Positions 48,144 to 56,241 of a stretch of 64,000 nt of DNA are shown here, piece by piece. Below the pieces are notes generated by a model. That model made no database searches. It was not told where the DNA came from and was given only the letters and a program-made list of their open reading frames with translations. The DNA is from Nocardioides sp. Arc9.136 (GTDB taxonomy: Bacteria > Actinomycetota > Actinomycetes > Propionibacteriales > Nocardioidaceae). Location: contig NZ_CP113431.1 of the NCBI RefSeq assembly GCF_030506255.1, positions 4,165,001 to 4,229,000 on the forward strand, in the 5' to 3' direction. The position numbers and the translations under genes were made by a program. The first letter of the stretch is position 1. Each line of letters starts with the position of its first letter.

Positions 48144-49712
48144 TCAGCCGACGGTGACGATGAGCTCCTGGATGCCGCTGGAGCCGGCCGGGAACGGCTC
48201 GGCGCGGACCGCGGTCTGCGGCTCGCCACGCCCGTCGACGACCCGGGTCGCGATCCGGTGCTGGCCGGGCTCGGCGTCCCAGCGGTGGAACCACTGGCGC
48301 CAGTAGTCGGTGCCGAGGTCGGGGCCCAGCTCGGCGTCCTGCCAGGCGCCGCCGTCGACGCGCACCTGCACGGTGCCGACGCCGCCGTCGTACTGCGCCC
48401 ACGCGACGCCGCCGATGACGTTCTCACCGGGGTCGAGCTGGGCGAGCGCCTTGGGCGTGTCGATCCGGCTGGAGGGCTTGATCGGGGCGTCGGTCGCCCA
48501 GTCCCGCTCGGTCCAGTACGCCTGCTGGTCGTCGTACGTCGTGAGCGTCATCCGGGTGACCCACTTGGTGGCGCTGATGAAGCCGTACAGGCCCGGCACG
48601 ACCATCCGCGCGGGGAAGCCGTGCTCGCGCGGCAGCGGCTCGCCGTTCATCCCGATCGCCAGCATCGAGTCGCGGCCGTCGGTCGCCACGGCGAGCGGCG
48701 TGGAGATGGTCATCCCGTCGACGTCGGTGGAGAAGATCTGGTCCGCCCTCGACCCGACGCCGGCCCGGTCGAGCAGGTCGGTGAGCGGCACGCCGAGCCA
48801 GCGGGCGCCGCCGACGAACTTGCCGCCGACGCTCGTCGAGACGCAGGTCAGGGTGATGTCACGCTCGACCAGGTCCATCGCGAGCAGGTCGTCGAAGGTG
48901 AAGGTGACCTCCTGGTCGACGTCGCCGTCGATGGTGAGCGTCCAGTCGTCGACGTCGACGATCGGCACGTCGAGGCGGGTGTCCACGCGGTAGAAGTCCG
49001 CGTTCGGCACCTGCAGCGGCGTGATGCCGTCGAAGCGCGTCTCGAGCCCCTTCGGCAGCGCCCGCAGCGGGTCCGCGGCTGCGGGGAGGTCGATGTCGAC
49101 GGCCCGGGAGCGGTACGACGCGATCCAGCGTCCCGCGCCGCCCATGACGGCCGCGGCGCCGGCGACCACGCCCACCGCGACCAGCAGCCCGCGGCGCGAC
49201 GGCCCGTGCCCGGCGTCGCCGGTGCGCCGGGCGTGCTCGCCCTCCGGCACCGAGCCGGCGGCGGCCGGCCGGGCCGCCCGCACCAGCCACCACAGCGCGG
49301 CGACGCCGACGAGGCCGGCGACCAGGCTCGGCACGACCGCGGCGGCCCCGGCCGTCGGCCGGGTCGCGGCGACGACGGCGGGGATGGCCACCAGCACGAC
49401 CAGCGCGGCCGCGCCGTACGCGAACCGCCGCCGGGCCAGCAGCCCGGCGGCGGCGGCGAGGAGCACCACGCCGACCAGGACCGAGCCGATGAGGATCGGC
49501 TTGTCGGCGGTCCCGAACTCCGCGACCGCCCACTCCTTGACCGGGGTGGGCGTCAGGTCGATGACCTGCGACCCGACCGCCAGCACCGGCGAGTCCGCCG
49601 GGTCCAGGAGGGCGGCCACCAGGTGGCCGGCCCCCACGCCCGCGAGCGTGGCGAGCACACCGGACAGGGCGGGGACGAAGGCGGATCTGAGGGCGGCGAG
49701 CGGTCTGGTCAC
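48144..49712 (-). CDS. Membrane-anchored sulfite-oxidase-like molybdopterin oxidoreductase (522 aa)
   Basis: A molybdenum enzyme of the sulfite oxidase fold with an N-terminal membrane module. Four to five hydrophobic segments cover about 1-150, then a basic stretch GPSRRGLLVAVGVVAGAAAV (about 170-190) adds another anchor. The Mo-cofactor domain contains VERDITLTCVSTSVGGKFVGG, whose Cys is the Mo ligand, and PREHGFPARMVVPGLYGF. The C-terminal Ig-like dimerisation domain has GVAWAQYDGGVGTVQVRVDGG and WYRW-like DYWRQWFHRWDA. GTG at 49710-49712 lies 7 bases from a SigK-type -10. Divergent from the fasciclin-sigK-rskA genes, so it is probably a SigK target. Natural substrate is unknown. Confidence 0.9.
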   Translation of the reverse strand: MTRPLAALRSAFVPALSGVLATLAGVGAGHLVAALLDPADSPVLAVGSQVIDLTPTPVKEWAVAEFGTADKPILIGSVLVGVVLLAAAAGLLARRRFAYGAAALVVLVAIPAVVAATRPTAGAAAVVPSLVAGLVGVAALWWLVRAARPAAAGSVPEGEHARRTGDAGHGPSRRGLLVAVGVVAGAAAVMGGAGRWIASYRSRAVDIDLPAAADPLRALPKGLETRFDGITPLQVPNADFYRVDTRLDVPIVDVDDWTLTIDGDVDQEVTFTFDDLLAMDLVERDITLTCVSTSVGGKFVGGARWLGVPLTDLLDRAGVGSRADQIFSTDVDGMTISTPLAVATDGRDSMLAIGMNGEPLPREHGFPARMVVPGLYGFISATKWVTRMTLTTYDDQQAYWTERDWATDAPIKPSSRIDTPKALAQLDPGENVIGGVAWAQYDGGVGTVQVRVDGGAWQDAELGPDLGTDYWRQWFHRWDAEPGQHRIATRVVDGRGEPQTAVRAEPFPAGSSGIQELIVTVG

Positions 49713-49719
49713 GGCACTG

Positions 49720-49748
49720 GTTCGGAGCGGACCGGCCGCGCGGACTGG
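49720..49748 (-). promoter_or_regulatory. Predicted SigK-type promoter of the molybdoenzyme gene
   Basis: On the minus strand: CCAGTCC (49748-49742), 16 bases, CCGAAC (49725-49720), then 7 bases to the GTG. It nearly equals the opposite-facing promoter of the fasciclin gene, and resembles the -35 CCATCC / -10 CGAAT type described for mycobacterial SigK. Confidence 0.65.
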
Positions 49749-49804
49749 ACCTGTGGAGCAGGGCGCCGGGCGGGCCGTGTGCCGCCGATCACTTCGACCG
49801 AGGA

Positions 49805-49832
49805 CCAATCCGGTCCGGCGACGGGACCGAAC
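49805..49832 (+). promoter_or_regulatory. Predicted SigK-type promoter of the fasciclin-sigK-rskA genes
   Basis: CCAATCC (49805-49811), 15 bases, CCGAAC (49827-49832), about 50 bases before the fasciclin ATG. The two hexamer sets match those of the divergent promoter, which supports joint control by SigK. Confidence 0.65.
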
Positions 49833-49881
49833 AACCCCCGACAGTCCACTCCGGACCAGCACCCTCCAGGAAGGCTCCACC

Positions 49882-50550
49882 ATGAAGCTCCAGACCCTGC
49901 GCCGTACCGGTGTCGCGGCCGCCGCGATCTCGCTCTCCCTCGGCCTGGCCGCATGCAGCAGCGAGGACGACAGCAGCGACAGCGCCTCGGACTCGACCTC
50001 GTCGTCGAGCAGCACCGAGAGCGAGAGCAGCGCCCCCGCCGAGGAGGAGACCACCGCGGCCGCCGAGGGCGCCGCCGCGCAGACCTTCGGTGACGCCTGC
50101 TCCGCCGTCCCGACCGACGGCCCCGGCTCCTTCGACGGCATGGTCCAGGACCCGGTCGCGACCGCCGCCTCGAACAACCCGCTCCTCGAGACCCTGGTCA
50201 CCGCCGTCGGCGCGGTCGACGGCCTCGCCGACACGCTGAACTCCGCCGAGGCGCTCACCGTCTTCGCGCCCACCAACGACGCCTTCGGCGCGATCCCGGA
50301 GAAGAAGCTCCAGGCGGTCCTCAAGGACCAGAAGACCCTCGGCGCGATCCTGTCCCACCACGTCGTCGCCGGTCAGCTCGACCCCGACGCCGTGGTCGGC
50401 AAGCAGGAGACGCTGAACAAGGACATGGTCACCGTCGAGGGCGACACCTCGGGCATGACCGTCGAGGGCGCGAACGTGCTCTGCGGCAACATCCCGACCG
50501 CCAACGCGACCGTGTACGTCATCGACCAGGTCCTCATGCCCAAGGCCTGA
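49882..50550 (+). CDS. Fasciclin-domain lipoprotein, MPT83/MPT70-like (222 aa)
   Basis: A surface lipoprotein with one FAS1 domain. Signal peptide and lipobox LAAC (Cys25), then a Ser/Glu/Asp-rich linker to about 70. The FAS1 fold covers about 75-222, with conserved H1 box EALTVFAPTNDAFGAIP, YH-like region ILSHHVVAGQLD, and H2 box ANATVYVIDQVLMPKA. Two Cys (GDACSAV and NVLCGN) match the disulfide of MPT70. In M. tuberculosis such proteins are SigK-regulated antigens; here the gene sits directly before sigK and behind a SigK-type promoter. RBS AGGAAGG precedes the ATG. It may bind host or matrix molecules; that is family inference. Confidence 0.92.
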   Translation: MKLQTLRRTGVAAAAISLSLGLAACSSEDDSSDSASDSTSSSSSTESESSAPAEEETTAAAEGAAAQTFGDACSAVPTDGPGSFDGMVQDPVATAASNNPLLETLVTAVGAVDGLADTLNSAEALTVFAPTNDAFGAIPEKKLQAVLKDQKTLGAILSHHVVAGQLDPDAVVGKQETLNKDMVTVEGDTSGMTVEGANVLCGNIPTANATVYVIDQVLMPKA

Positions 50551-50586
50551 CCGGACCGGCTTCAGGACGACTGACAGGATCGACGG

Positions 50587-51189
50587 GTGGAACACCTGAG
50601 GCCCGTGGCAGCGGGCGACCCCTCCTCCGAGGGGGCGCCCGCTGCGCCCGACCTCGCCGACCTGCTGCGGGCGGCGGGTCGCGGGGACCAGCACGCCTTC
50701 GCGCAGCTGTACGACGCCACCTCCTCCCGCGTGGTCGGCCTCGCCGTCCGCGTGGTGCGGGACCCGGCGCAGGCCGAGGAGGTCGCCCAGGAGGCGTTCC
50801 TCGAGATCTGGCGGACGGCCAGCAGGTTCGACGCCGACCGGGGCAGCCCGCTCGCCTGGCTGCTGACGATCGTCCACCGCAAGGCGGTCGACCGGGTCCG
50901 CTCGGCCGAGGCCGCCACCCGGCGCGACCAGAACTACCACCACCAGAACCAGCCGGTGGCGCACGACGCCACCGCGGAGGCCGCACACGCCTCCCTCGAG
51001 GCCCGTCGGGTGCGCACCGCGCTCGGCAGCCTCACCCCGGTCCAGCGCGAGGCACTTGAGCTGGCGTACTTCGGGGGGTACACCCACACCGAGGTGGCCA
51101 GCATGCTCGAGCTGCCGGTGGGCACGGCCAAGACCCGCATCCGGGACGGCCTGATCAGACTACGAGACACGATGGGAGTGGGGAGCTGA
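50587..51189 (+). CDS. sigK: ECF RNA polymerase sigma factor SigK (200 aa)
   Basis: An ECF (ECF19-type) sigma factor held by the membrane anti-sigma RskA. Region 2 is about 30-100: AFAQLYDATSSRVVGLAVRV, AEEVAQEAFLEIWRTA and GSPLAWLLTIVHRKAVDRVR. Region 4 is about 140-192: LTPVQREALELAYFGGYTHTEVA, then LELPVGTAKTRIRDGLIRL, the -35 reading helix. GTG with CAGGAT six bases upstream suggests a second, leaderless promoter between the fasciclin gene and sigK. It is followed 1 base later by rskA, the standard pair. Expected targets are the divergent molybdoenzyme and the fasciclin gene. Confidence 0.93.
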   Translation: MEHLRPVAAGDPSSEGAPAAPDLADLLRAAGRGDQHAFAQLYDATSSRVVGLAVRVVRDPAQAEEVAQEAFLEIWRTASRFDADRGSPLAWLLTIVHRKAVDRVRSAEAATRRDQNYHHQNQPVAHDATAEAAHASLEARRVRTALGSLTPVQREALELAYFGGYTHTEVASMLELPVGTAKTRIRDGLIRLRDTMGVGS

Positions 51190-51190
51190 C

Positions 51191-51949
51191 ATGAGCGACG
51201 ACATCCATGCTCTGTCCGGCGCCTACGCCGTCGACGCCCTGGACGACATCGAGCGCGCCCAGTTCGAGCGGCACCTCGCCGGGTGCGACACCTGCCGCGA
51301 GGAGGTGGACAGCCTCCGCGAGGCCTCCGCGCTGCTCGCCGAGACCACCATGCTCGAGCCGTCCGCCGACCTGCGGGCCCGCGTGCTCGCCCAGGTCTCC
51401 ACCGTCCGACCGTTGCCCCCGCTGGTGCCGGCCCATGCCCCCGCACCCAGCACGGGCTCGGTCCCGGCCGACCCGGCCCGGCCCCGGCGCCGCCGCCTCA
51501 CCGGCCTGGTGGCCGCTGCTGCCGCGGTCGTCGCGATCGGCGCCGGCACCGGCGTGCTCGTCGAGCAGCCGTGGGAGGACGACACCAGCCAGGCCCCGCT
51601 GCCGTCGGCCGTCGACCGGATCAAGGCCGCGCCCGACGTGCAGACCTTCGAGCACGAGTTCCCCGACGGCGCCGAGGCGGTGCTCTACCGGTCGGCCTCG
51701 CTCAACGAGGCGGTCATCGTCACCCACGACATGGGGCCGGCCCCGGACGGCAAGGTCTACCAGGCCTGGCTGCAGCACGACGACGTCATGGTCTCGGCCG
51801 GGCTGATGCCCGAGGGCCCCGACAACACCGTGCCGCTCGAGGGCGACCCGGCCACCGCCAACGGCTTCGGGATCACCGTGGAGCCGGCCGGCGGGTCGGT
51901 CGTCCCGTCCAAGCAGCCGGTGCTCCTCGTGGACTTCGGCAGCGCCTGA
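51191..51949 (+). CDS. rskA: Anti-sigma-K factor RskA (252 aa)
   Basis: A single-pass membrane anti-sigma factor. The cytoplasmic zinc-binding domain has ERHLAGCDTCREE (His28-x3-Cys32-x2-Cys35), a linker follows, then one membrane helix at about 101-122 (LTGLVAAAAAVVAIGAGTGVLV). The extracytoplasmic RskA domain contains VYQAWLQHDDVMVSAGLMPEG and ITVEPAGGSVVPSKQPVLLV. In the known system regulated intramembrane proteolysis of RskA (Rip1) releases SigK. All required elements are present, so the switch should be intact. ATG one base after the sigK stop. Confidence 0.93.
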   Translation: MSDDIHALSGAYAVDALDDIERAQFERHLAGCDTCREEVDSLREASALLAETTMLEPSADLRARVLAQVSTVRPLPPLVPAHAPAPSTGSVPADPARPRRRRLTGLVAAAAAVVAIGAGTGVLVEQPWEDDTSQAPLPSAVDRIKAAPDVQTFEHEFPDGAEAVLYRSASLNEAVIVTHDMGPAPDGKVYQAWLQHDDVMVSAGLMPEGPDNTVPLEGDPATANGFGITVEPAGGSVVPSKQPVLLVDFGSA

Positions 51950-51966
51950 CGGGTCACCGGGCGGGT

Positions 51967-52539
51967 GTGCCACCCACACCCGACCCGGTGGCCGAGGCGT
52001 TCGCCGCGACGCCCCGGTCGGACTTCCTGCCGCAGGCCGTGCGCGAGCGGGCGTCGTACGACGGGCCGCTGCCGCTCGGTCACGGGCAGACCTGCTCCCA
52101 GCCCCGCACCGTCGAGGCGATGCTCCGGCTCCTCGACGTCCACCCCGGCCACCACGTCCTCGACGTCGGCACCGGCTCGGGGTGGACCACCGCGCTGCTC
52201 GCGCACCTCACGGGGCCGGGCGGCAGCGTCGTCGGCCGCGAGATGGTGCCCGACCTGGTCGCCTTCGGCTCGGCGAACCTGGCGCGGACGCGGCGTCCCT
52301 GGGCCTCGATCTCCCCGGCCGACCCCGAGGTGCTCGGCGACCCGGGGCGCGCGCCGTACGACCGGGTCCTGGTCTCCGCCGAGGCCCGGCACCTGCCCCG
52401 GGCGCTGGTCGACCAGCTCGTCCCCGGTGGCCGGATGGTGGCGCCCGTCGCGGGCGAGATGCTGCTGGTGGAGCGCCGGCCCGACCGGGAGCCGGGGGTC
52501 GAGCGCCACGGCCGCTACCGGTTCGTGCCGCTCGTCTGA
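51967..52539 (+). CDS. pcm: Protein-L-isoaspartate O-methyltransferase (190 aa)
   Basis: An S-adenosylmethionine-dependent enzyme that methylates isoaspartyl residues for repair of aged proteins. PRSDFLPQAVRERASYDGPL and GHGQTCSQPRTVEAMLRLLD carry the family's Ser-Gln-Pro substrate motif. The SAM site is HVLDVGTGSGWTTALLA, and later GRMVAPVAGEMLLVERR is typical. GTG at 51967 is chosen because homology begins a few codons later; the frame is open upstream across rskA. Slightly shorter than E. coli Pcm (208 aa). Lies 17 bases after rskA, so it may be read from the sigK operon. Confidence 0.85.
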   Translation: MPPTPDPVAEAFAATPRSDFLPQAVRERASYDGPLPLGHGQTCSQPRTVEAMLRLLDVHPGHHVLDVGTGSGWTTALLAHLTGPGGSVVGREMVPDLVAFGSANLARTRRPWASISPADPEVLGDPGRAPYDRVLVSAEARHLPRALVDQLVPGGRMVAPVAGEMLLVERRPDREPGVERHGRYRFVPLV

Positions 52540-52590
52540 GCGTCGCGCGCTGTCCGTCCGCCGTTCGCCGACCGCCCCTATCCTGCGCGG

Positions 52591-53370
52591 GTGAGCGAAC
52601 TCCCCAGCGAGCCCCAGGTCGGCGAGGAGCTGGTCCGACTCGCGTCGGCGGACAACTTCCGCGACGTCGCCGGTCCCGGCCACCCGACCTCCGACGGTGG
52701 GCGGGTGCGCCGCGGCGTGCTGTTCCGCTCCAACGAGCTGCAGCTGACCGACGCCGACGCCGACTCCATGCGCGGCCTCGGCATCACCGCGGTCTACGAC
52801 CTCCGGGCCGCCCACGAGGTCGAGGCGCACCCCGACGTGCCCGTCCCGGGGGCGACCTGGCACCACCTCGCCGTGGGCGGGATCCCGATGGACGAGGTGG
52901 CCGCGCTGGCGACGCGGGAGCAGTCGCTCGCCGCGATGCTGGCGGTCTACCGCGCGTTCGTGGAGCACCCCGACGCCCGCGCGTCCTTCGGCGAGCTGCT
53001 GACCCGGCTGGCGACGACCGACGGCGCCCAGCTCTTCCACTGCACTGCCGGGAAGGACCGCACCGGCTGGGCCGCCGCGGTCGTCCTCGGCCTGCTCGGC
53101 GTGCCCGAGGAGGTCGTGCTCGAGGACTACCTGCTCACCAACACCTTCTCGACCGCCACCCGGGACAAGTACCTCGCGATCATCGCCGAGCACCTCGGTC
53201 CCGAGAAGGTCGAGGTCTACGAGGCGGTCATGGTCGCCGACGAGGCCTACCTCCGGACCGCGTGGGACGCCGTCGCCGCGTCGTACGGCGACCTGCGGGG
53301 CTACGTGCTCGACGGGCTGGGCGTCGCGCCGGGCGACCTCGAGGCGCTGCTCACCCGCCTGCGCGGCTGA
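52591..53370 (+). CDS. Protein-tyrosine/serine phosphatase, PtpB/DSP-like (259 aa)
   Basis: A cysteine phosphatase of the Y_phosphatase3 family, which includes mycobacterial PtpB. NFRDVAGPGHPTSDGGRVRRG and LFRSNELQLTDADAD are the N-terminal family motif. The P-loop is LFHCTAGKDRTGWAAAVVLGL (Cys-x5-Arg), and YLLTNTFSTATRDKYLAII forms the lid helix. Length is standard. GTG start with TATCCT six bases upstream, suggesting leaderless transcription independent of pcm, 51 bases away. Could act on phosphoproteins or phosphoinositides; the substrate is not readable. Confidence 0.92.
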   Translation: MSELPSEPQVGEELVRLASADNFRDVAGPGHPTSDGGRVRRGVLFRSNELQLTDADADSMRGLGITAVYDLRAAHEVEAHPDVPVPGATWHHLAVGGIPMDEVAALATREQSLAAMLAVYRAFVEHPDARASFGELLTRLATTDGAQLFHCTAGKDRTGWAAAVVLGLLGVPEEVVLEDYLLTNTFSTATRDKYLAIIAEHLGPEKVEVYEAVMVADEAYLRTAWDAVAASYGDLRGYVLDGLGVAPGDLEALLTRLRG

Positions 53371-53380
53371 CGGCGGCGAC

Positions 53381-53977
53381 TCAGGCGACGACCGCGCGCA
53401 GCCGCCGGCAGGCCTCGTCGTACGTCGCGACCAGGTCGGTGGGCCGCCCCGCCTCGTGGTCCTGGGCCCACCGGTCCAGCGCGGTGCGCAGGACCGCGGC
53501 GGCGGTCTCCACCAGCACCCGGGCGGTCAGCGCGTCGCCGTCGAGGAGGCCGGCCAGCCGGTCGGCCAGCACGGCCGCGCGCTCCTCGTCCAGCCCGATC
53601 GCGGCGAGCTGGAGCGACGGCTCGGCGCACATCAGCCGGCGCAGCCGCAGCACCTGCGCGCCGGCGTCGCTGCGGCCGTCGTCGAAGGCCGCGAGCAGGT
53701 CGCGCCACATCGCCTCGAGCTGCGGCAGGAGGGGCCGGGCGGGGTCCAGGGAGTCCAGCCGCTCCTCCGCCCGGTCCTCGAGGTCGCGGTGCGGGACGAG
53801 GGCGGCGCGCTCCTTCGTCGCGGCGTACCGGAACACCGTGCGGGCCGAGACCCCCGCCTCGCGGGCGATGTCGTCGACGGTGGTGCCGTCCACGCCGTGC
53901 TGCTCGAACAGCCGGAGCGCGGCGTCGCTGATCTCGCGCTCGGTCGTCCGGCGGCGTCGCTCCTGAAGCGTGGTCAC
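53381..53977 (-). CDS. TetR-family transcriptional regulator (198 aa)
   Basis: An N-terminal helix-turn-helix (ISDAALRLFEQHGVDGTTVD, then DIAREAGVSARTVFRYAATKE, about 15-60) and a C-terminal helical ligand domain. RTVFRYAATKE is the usual recognition-helix end of this family. It is divergent from a 14-helix MFS exporter, with a perfect inverted repeat between, the standard layout for an efflux pump and its drug-sensing repressor. GTG start close to the shared operator. Convergent with the phosphatase gene, 10 bases between stops. Confidence 0.92.
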   Translation of the reverse strand: MTTLQERRRRTTEREISDAALRLFEQHGVDGTTVDDIAREAGVSARTVFRYAATKERAALVPHRDLEDRAEERLDSLDPARPLLPQLEAMWRDLLAAFDDGRSDAGAQVLRLRRLMCAEPSLQLAAIGLDEERAAVLADRLAGLLDGDALTARVLVETAAAVLRTALDRWAQDHEAGRPTDLVATYDEACRRLRAVVA

Positions 53978-54016
53978 AGGGCCCAGGGTAGGGAATGCTG
54001 ACGGTCCCCGCCGCGT

Positions 54017-54031
54017 TGGCAGTCACTGCCA
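54017..54031. promoter_or_regulatory. TetR operator between the regulator and the MFS exporter
   Basis: TGGCAGT-C-ACTGCCA, a perfect 7+1+7 inverted repeat, 39 bases upstream of the TetR start and 52 bases upstream of the exporter start. A -35-like TTGGCA overlaps it, so binding would block transcription. Confidence 0.75.
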
Positions 54032-54083
54032 CCGGCATGACGTCCCGGCCCGGCGGCCCCGACACCACCCAGGAGCACTCCCC

Positions 54084-55583
54084 GTGACCAGCACCGCGGC
54101 GCCCGCGCCGAGCACGACCCCGCCACCCACCGTCGACCGCGCCGGGCGGCTGATCGCCCTCCTCGTCGGCTCGGCCTTCGTGGTCATCCTCAACGAGACG
54201 ATCATGAGCGTGGCGCTGCCCGAGCTCATGCGCGAGTTCGACGTGCCGGCGACGACCGCGCAGTGGCTCACGACCGCGTTCCTGCTCACGATGGCGGTGG
54301 TCATCCCGGTGACCGGCTTCCTGCTGGTCCGCTTCCCGCTGCGCCGGGTGTTCATCGCCGCCATGGGCTCCTTCGGCGTCGGCACGCTGCTGGCCGCGCT
54401 CGCACCGACGTTCGAGGTCCTCGTCGCGGCCCGCGTCGTGCAGGCCGTCGGCACCGCGCTGATGATGCCGCTGCTGATCACCACCATCCTCACGATCGTC
54501 CCGGCCGAGCGCCGCGGTCGGATGATGGGCACGATCTCGATCGTCATCTCGGTCGCCCCGGCCATCGGGCCCACCATCTCCGGCGTCGTGCTCGACCAGC
54601 TCGACTGGCGCTGGATGTTCTGGCTGGTCCTGCCGATCGCCGTGCTCTCCCTCGCCCTGGGCGCGGCGTGGGTCCGCAACGTCACCGAGCCCCTCGCCGT
54701 CCCGCTGGACGTGCTGTCCGTGGTCCTCTCCGCCCTCGCCTTCGGCGGCCTGATCTACGGCCTCAGCAGCATCGGCGAGTCCGCGACCGGCGAGACCGCC
54801 GTGCCCGTCTGGGTGCCGCTCGTGGTCGGCGGGCTCGCGCTCGCCGTGTTCGTCGCGCGCCAGCTCTCCCTGCGCGAGCGCGCGCTGCTGGACCTGCGCA
54901 CGTTCGCCAGCCGCACCTTCACCATCGCCGTGCTGCTGGTGGCGGTCAGCATGATGGCGCTCTTCGGCAGCCTGATCCTGCTCCCGATCTACCTGCAGTC
55001 GGTGCTCGGCCTGAGCACCCTCGAGACGGGCCTCGTGCTGCTGCCGGGCGGCCTCGTGATGGGCCTGCTGGCGCCGTTCGTCGGCCGCGCGTTCGACCGG
55101 GTAGGCCCGCGGCCCCTCGTCGCTCCGGGCGCCACCGTCACGTCGGTGGGCCTCTGGGGCATGTCGATGTTCGACACCGGCACCGGCGCGGGCACGGTCA
55201 TCGTGGTGCACGTCGTGATGAGCATCGGCCTGGCGCTGATGTTCACCCCGCTGCTGACCTCCGCGCTCGGCTCGCTGCCCCAGCACCTGTACTCCCACGG
55301 CAGCGCGACCGTCTCGACGCTCCAGCAGGTGGCGGGAGCCGCCGGCACCGCGCTGTTCGTGACCGTGATGACCCGCCGCTCGGTGAGCGAGGTCGAGGGC
55401 GGCGCGTCCGTCGTCGACGCCACCGCCGCGGGGGTGCACGCGGCGCTCCTCTACGGCGGGGTGATCTCCGCGGTGGCCGTGCTGGTCGCGCTGCTGGTGC
55501 GCCAGGGCACCGCGCCGGCCGGGCCGGCGGACGCGGTGGAGCCGGCGGACACGGCTCAGGCGGCGGGGACCCCCGCCGCCTGA
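54084..55583 (+). CDS. MFS drug exporter, DHA2 (EmrB/QacA) family (499 aa)
   Basis: A 14-helix proton antiporter for hydrophobic compounds. Helix 1 is LIALLVGSAFVVILNETIMS, with the family's N-E-T-I-M variant of the D-x-T-x-x-x-x-A motif. The loop motif is PVTGFLLVRFPLRRVFI, and motif C is SVAPAIGPTISGVVL (helix 5). Length fits DHA2. GTG at 54084 with AGGAG 8 bases upstream; the frame is open before that without signal. Divergent from the TetR repressor with an operator between. Substrates are unknown, but induction by the pump's own substrates is expected. Confidence 0.93.
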   Translation: MTSTAAPAPSTTPPPTVDRAGRLIALLVGSAFVVILNETIMSVALPELMREFDVPATTAQWLTTAFLLTMAVVIPVTGFLLVRFPLRRVFIAAMGSFGVGTLLAALAPTFEVLVAARVVQAVGTALMMPLLITTILTIVPAERRGRMMGTISIVISVAPAIGPTISGVVLDQLDWRWMFWLVLPIAVLSLALGAAWVRNVTEPLAVPLDVLSVVLSALAFGGLIYGLSSIGESATGETAVPVWVPLVVGGLALAVFVARQLSLRERALLDLRTFASRTFTIAVLLVAVSMMALFGSLILLPIYLQSVLGLSTLETGLVLLPGGLVMGLLAPFVGRAFDRVGPRPLVAPGATVTSVGLWGMSMFDTGTGAGTVIVVHVVMSIGLALMFTPLLTSALGSLPQHLYSHGSATVSTLQQVAGAAGTALFVTVMTRRSVSEVEGGASVVDATAAGVHAALLYGGVISAVAVLVALLVRQGTAPAGPADAVEPADTAQAAGTPAA

Positions 55584-55593
55584 GCGGCGCCGC

Positions 55594-56157
55594 TCAGCCC
55601 TGCTGGACCGCCGCGCTGAAGGTCCGCGGCGTGCCGAGCCAGTCGACGGCGGTGCCGCCGCCCTTCTTCGCGCCGCTGACCCGGACCTCGACCCGCACCG
55701 GGCCGGTGTCGCCGTCGTCGTCGAAGCAGTCCTGGGCGAACCGCGAGCGCACCGTGTCCGCGCGGTAGTCCAGCCGGCTGCGGTAGGAGCAGCTCACCCG
55801 CTCCACGTCGTCGGAGGAGGTGCGCCACCCCTCGACCTCGAGCAGCGTGTAGTCGGTGCCGTCGAAGTAGCCGCCGATGAGGGCGTACTCCGGGCCCTTG
55901 TCGTCGGGGTCGGTGTCGATGAACACCGTGCCACCTGCCGCCGTGGCCGGGCTGCGGCGCAGGTCGCGGTGGGTGGTGGTGATCCGGAGATTCTGCTCGC
56001 CGTTGACGACCTTCACCGAGCGGAGGTCGACCCCGGGACCGATGTCGTCGGCCTTGTCGGTGAAGGTGCTGGTCGCCGCGGCGGCCGGGCCGGCGGTGGC
56101 GAGGAGGAGGGCGGCGAGCGCGGTGGGTACGACCGCAGCGGTGGGCTTGGTGAGCAC
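55594..56157 (-). CDS. Hypothetical secreted protein (187 aa)
   Basis: Not recognised as a named family. The signal peptide VLTKPTAAVVPTALAALLLA ends AAAAT (cleavage about 28-30). The mature part FTDKADDIGPGVDLRSVKVVN, THRDLRRSPATAAGGTVFIDTD and DDKGPEYALIGGYFDGTDYTLL looks like a beta-sandwich, with Cys in VSCSYRS and AQDCFDDDGD that may pair. GTG at 56155-56157 has GGAAGGA 7-9 bases upstream. Convergent with the exporter gene (10 bases between stops). Homologues with this beginning (D-x-x-x-D-I) are common secreted proteins of Nocardioides without known function, to my recollection. Confidence 0.75.
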   Translation of the reverse strand: MLTKPTAAVVPTALAALLLATAGPAAAATSTFTDKADDIGPGVDLRSVKVVNGEQNLRITTTHRDLRRSPATAAGGTVFIDTDPDDKGPEYALIGGYFDGTDYTLLEVEGWRTSSDDVERVSCSYRSRLDYRADTVRSRFAQDCFDDDGDTGPVRVEVRVSGAKKGGGTAVDWLGTPRTFSAAVQQG

Positions 56158-56241
56158 GGGAGGTTCCTTCCAGGCGGGGGGCTGGTCACCAGGAGGACGC
56201 AGGATCGGTCCCCCGGGTTGCCTCCAGGGTGCGCCCGGCAC

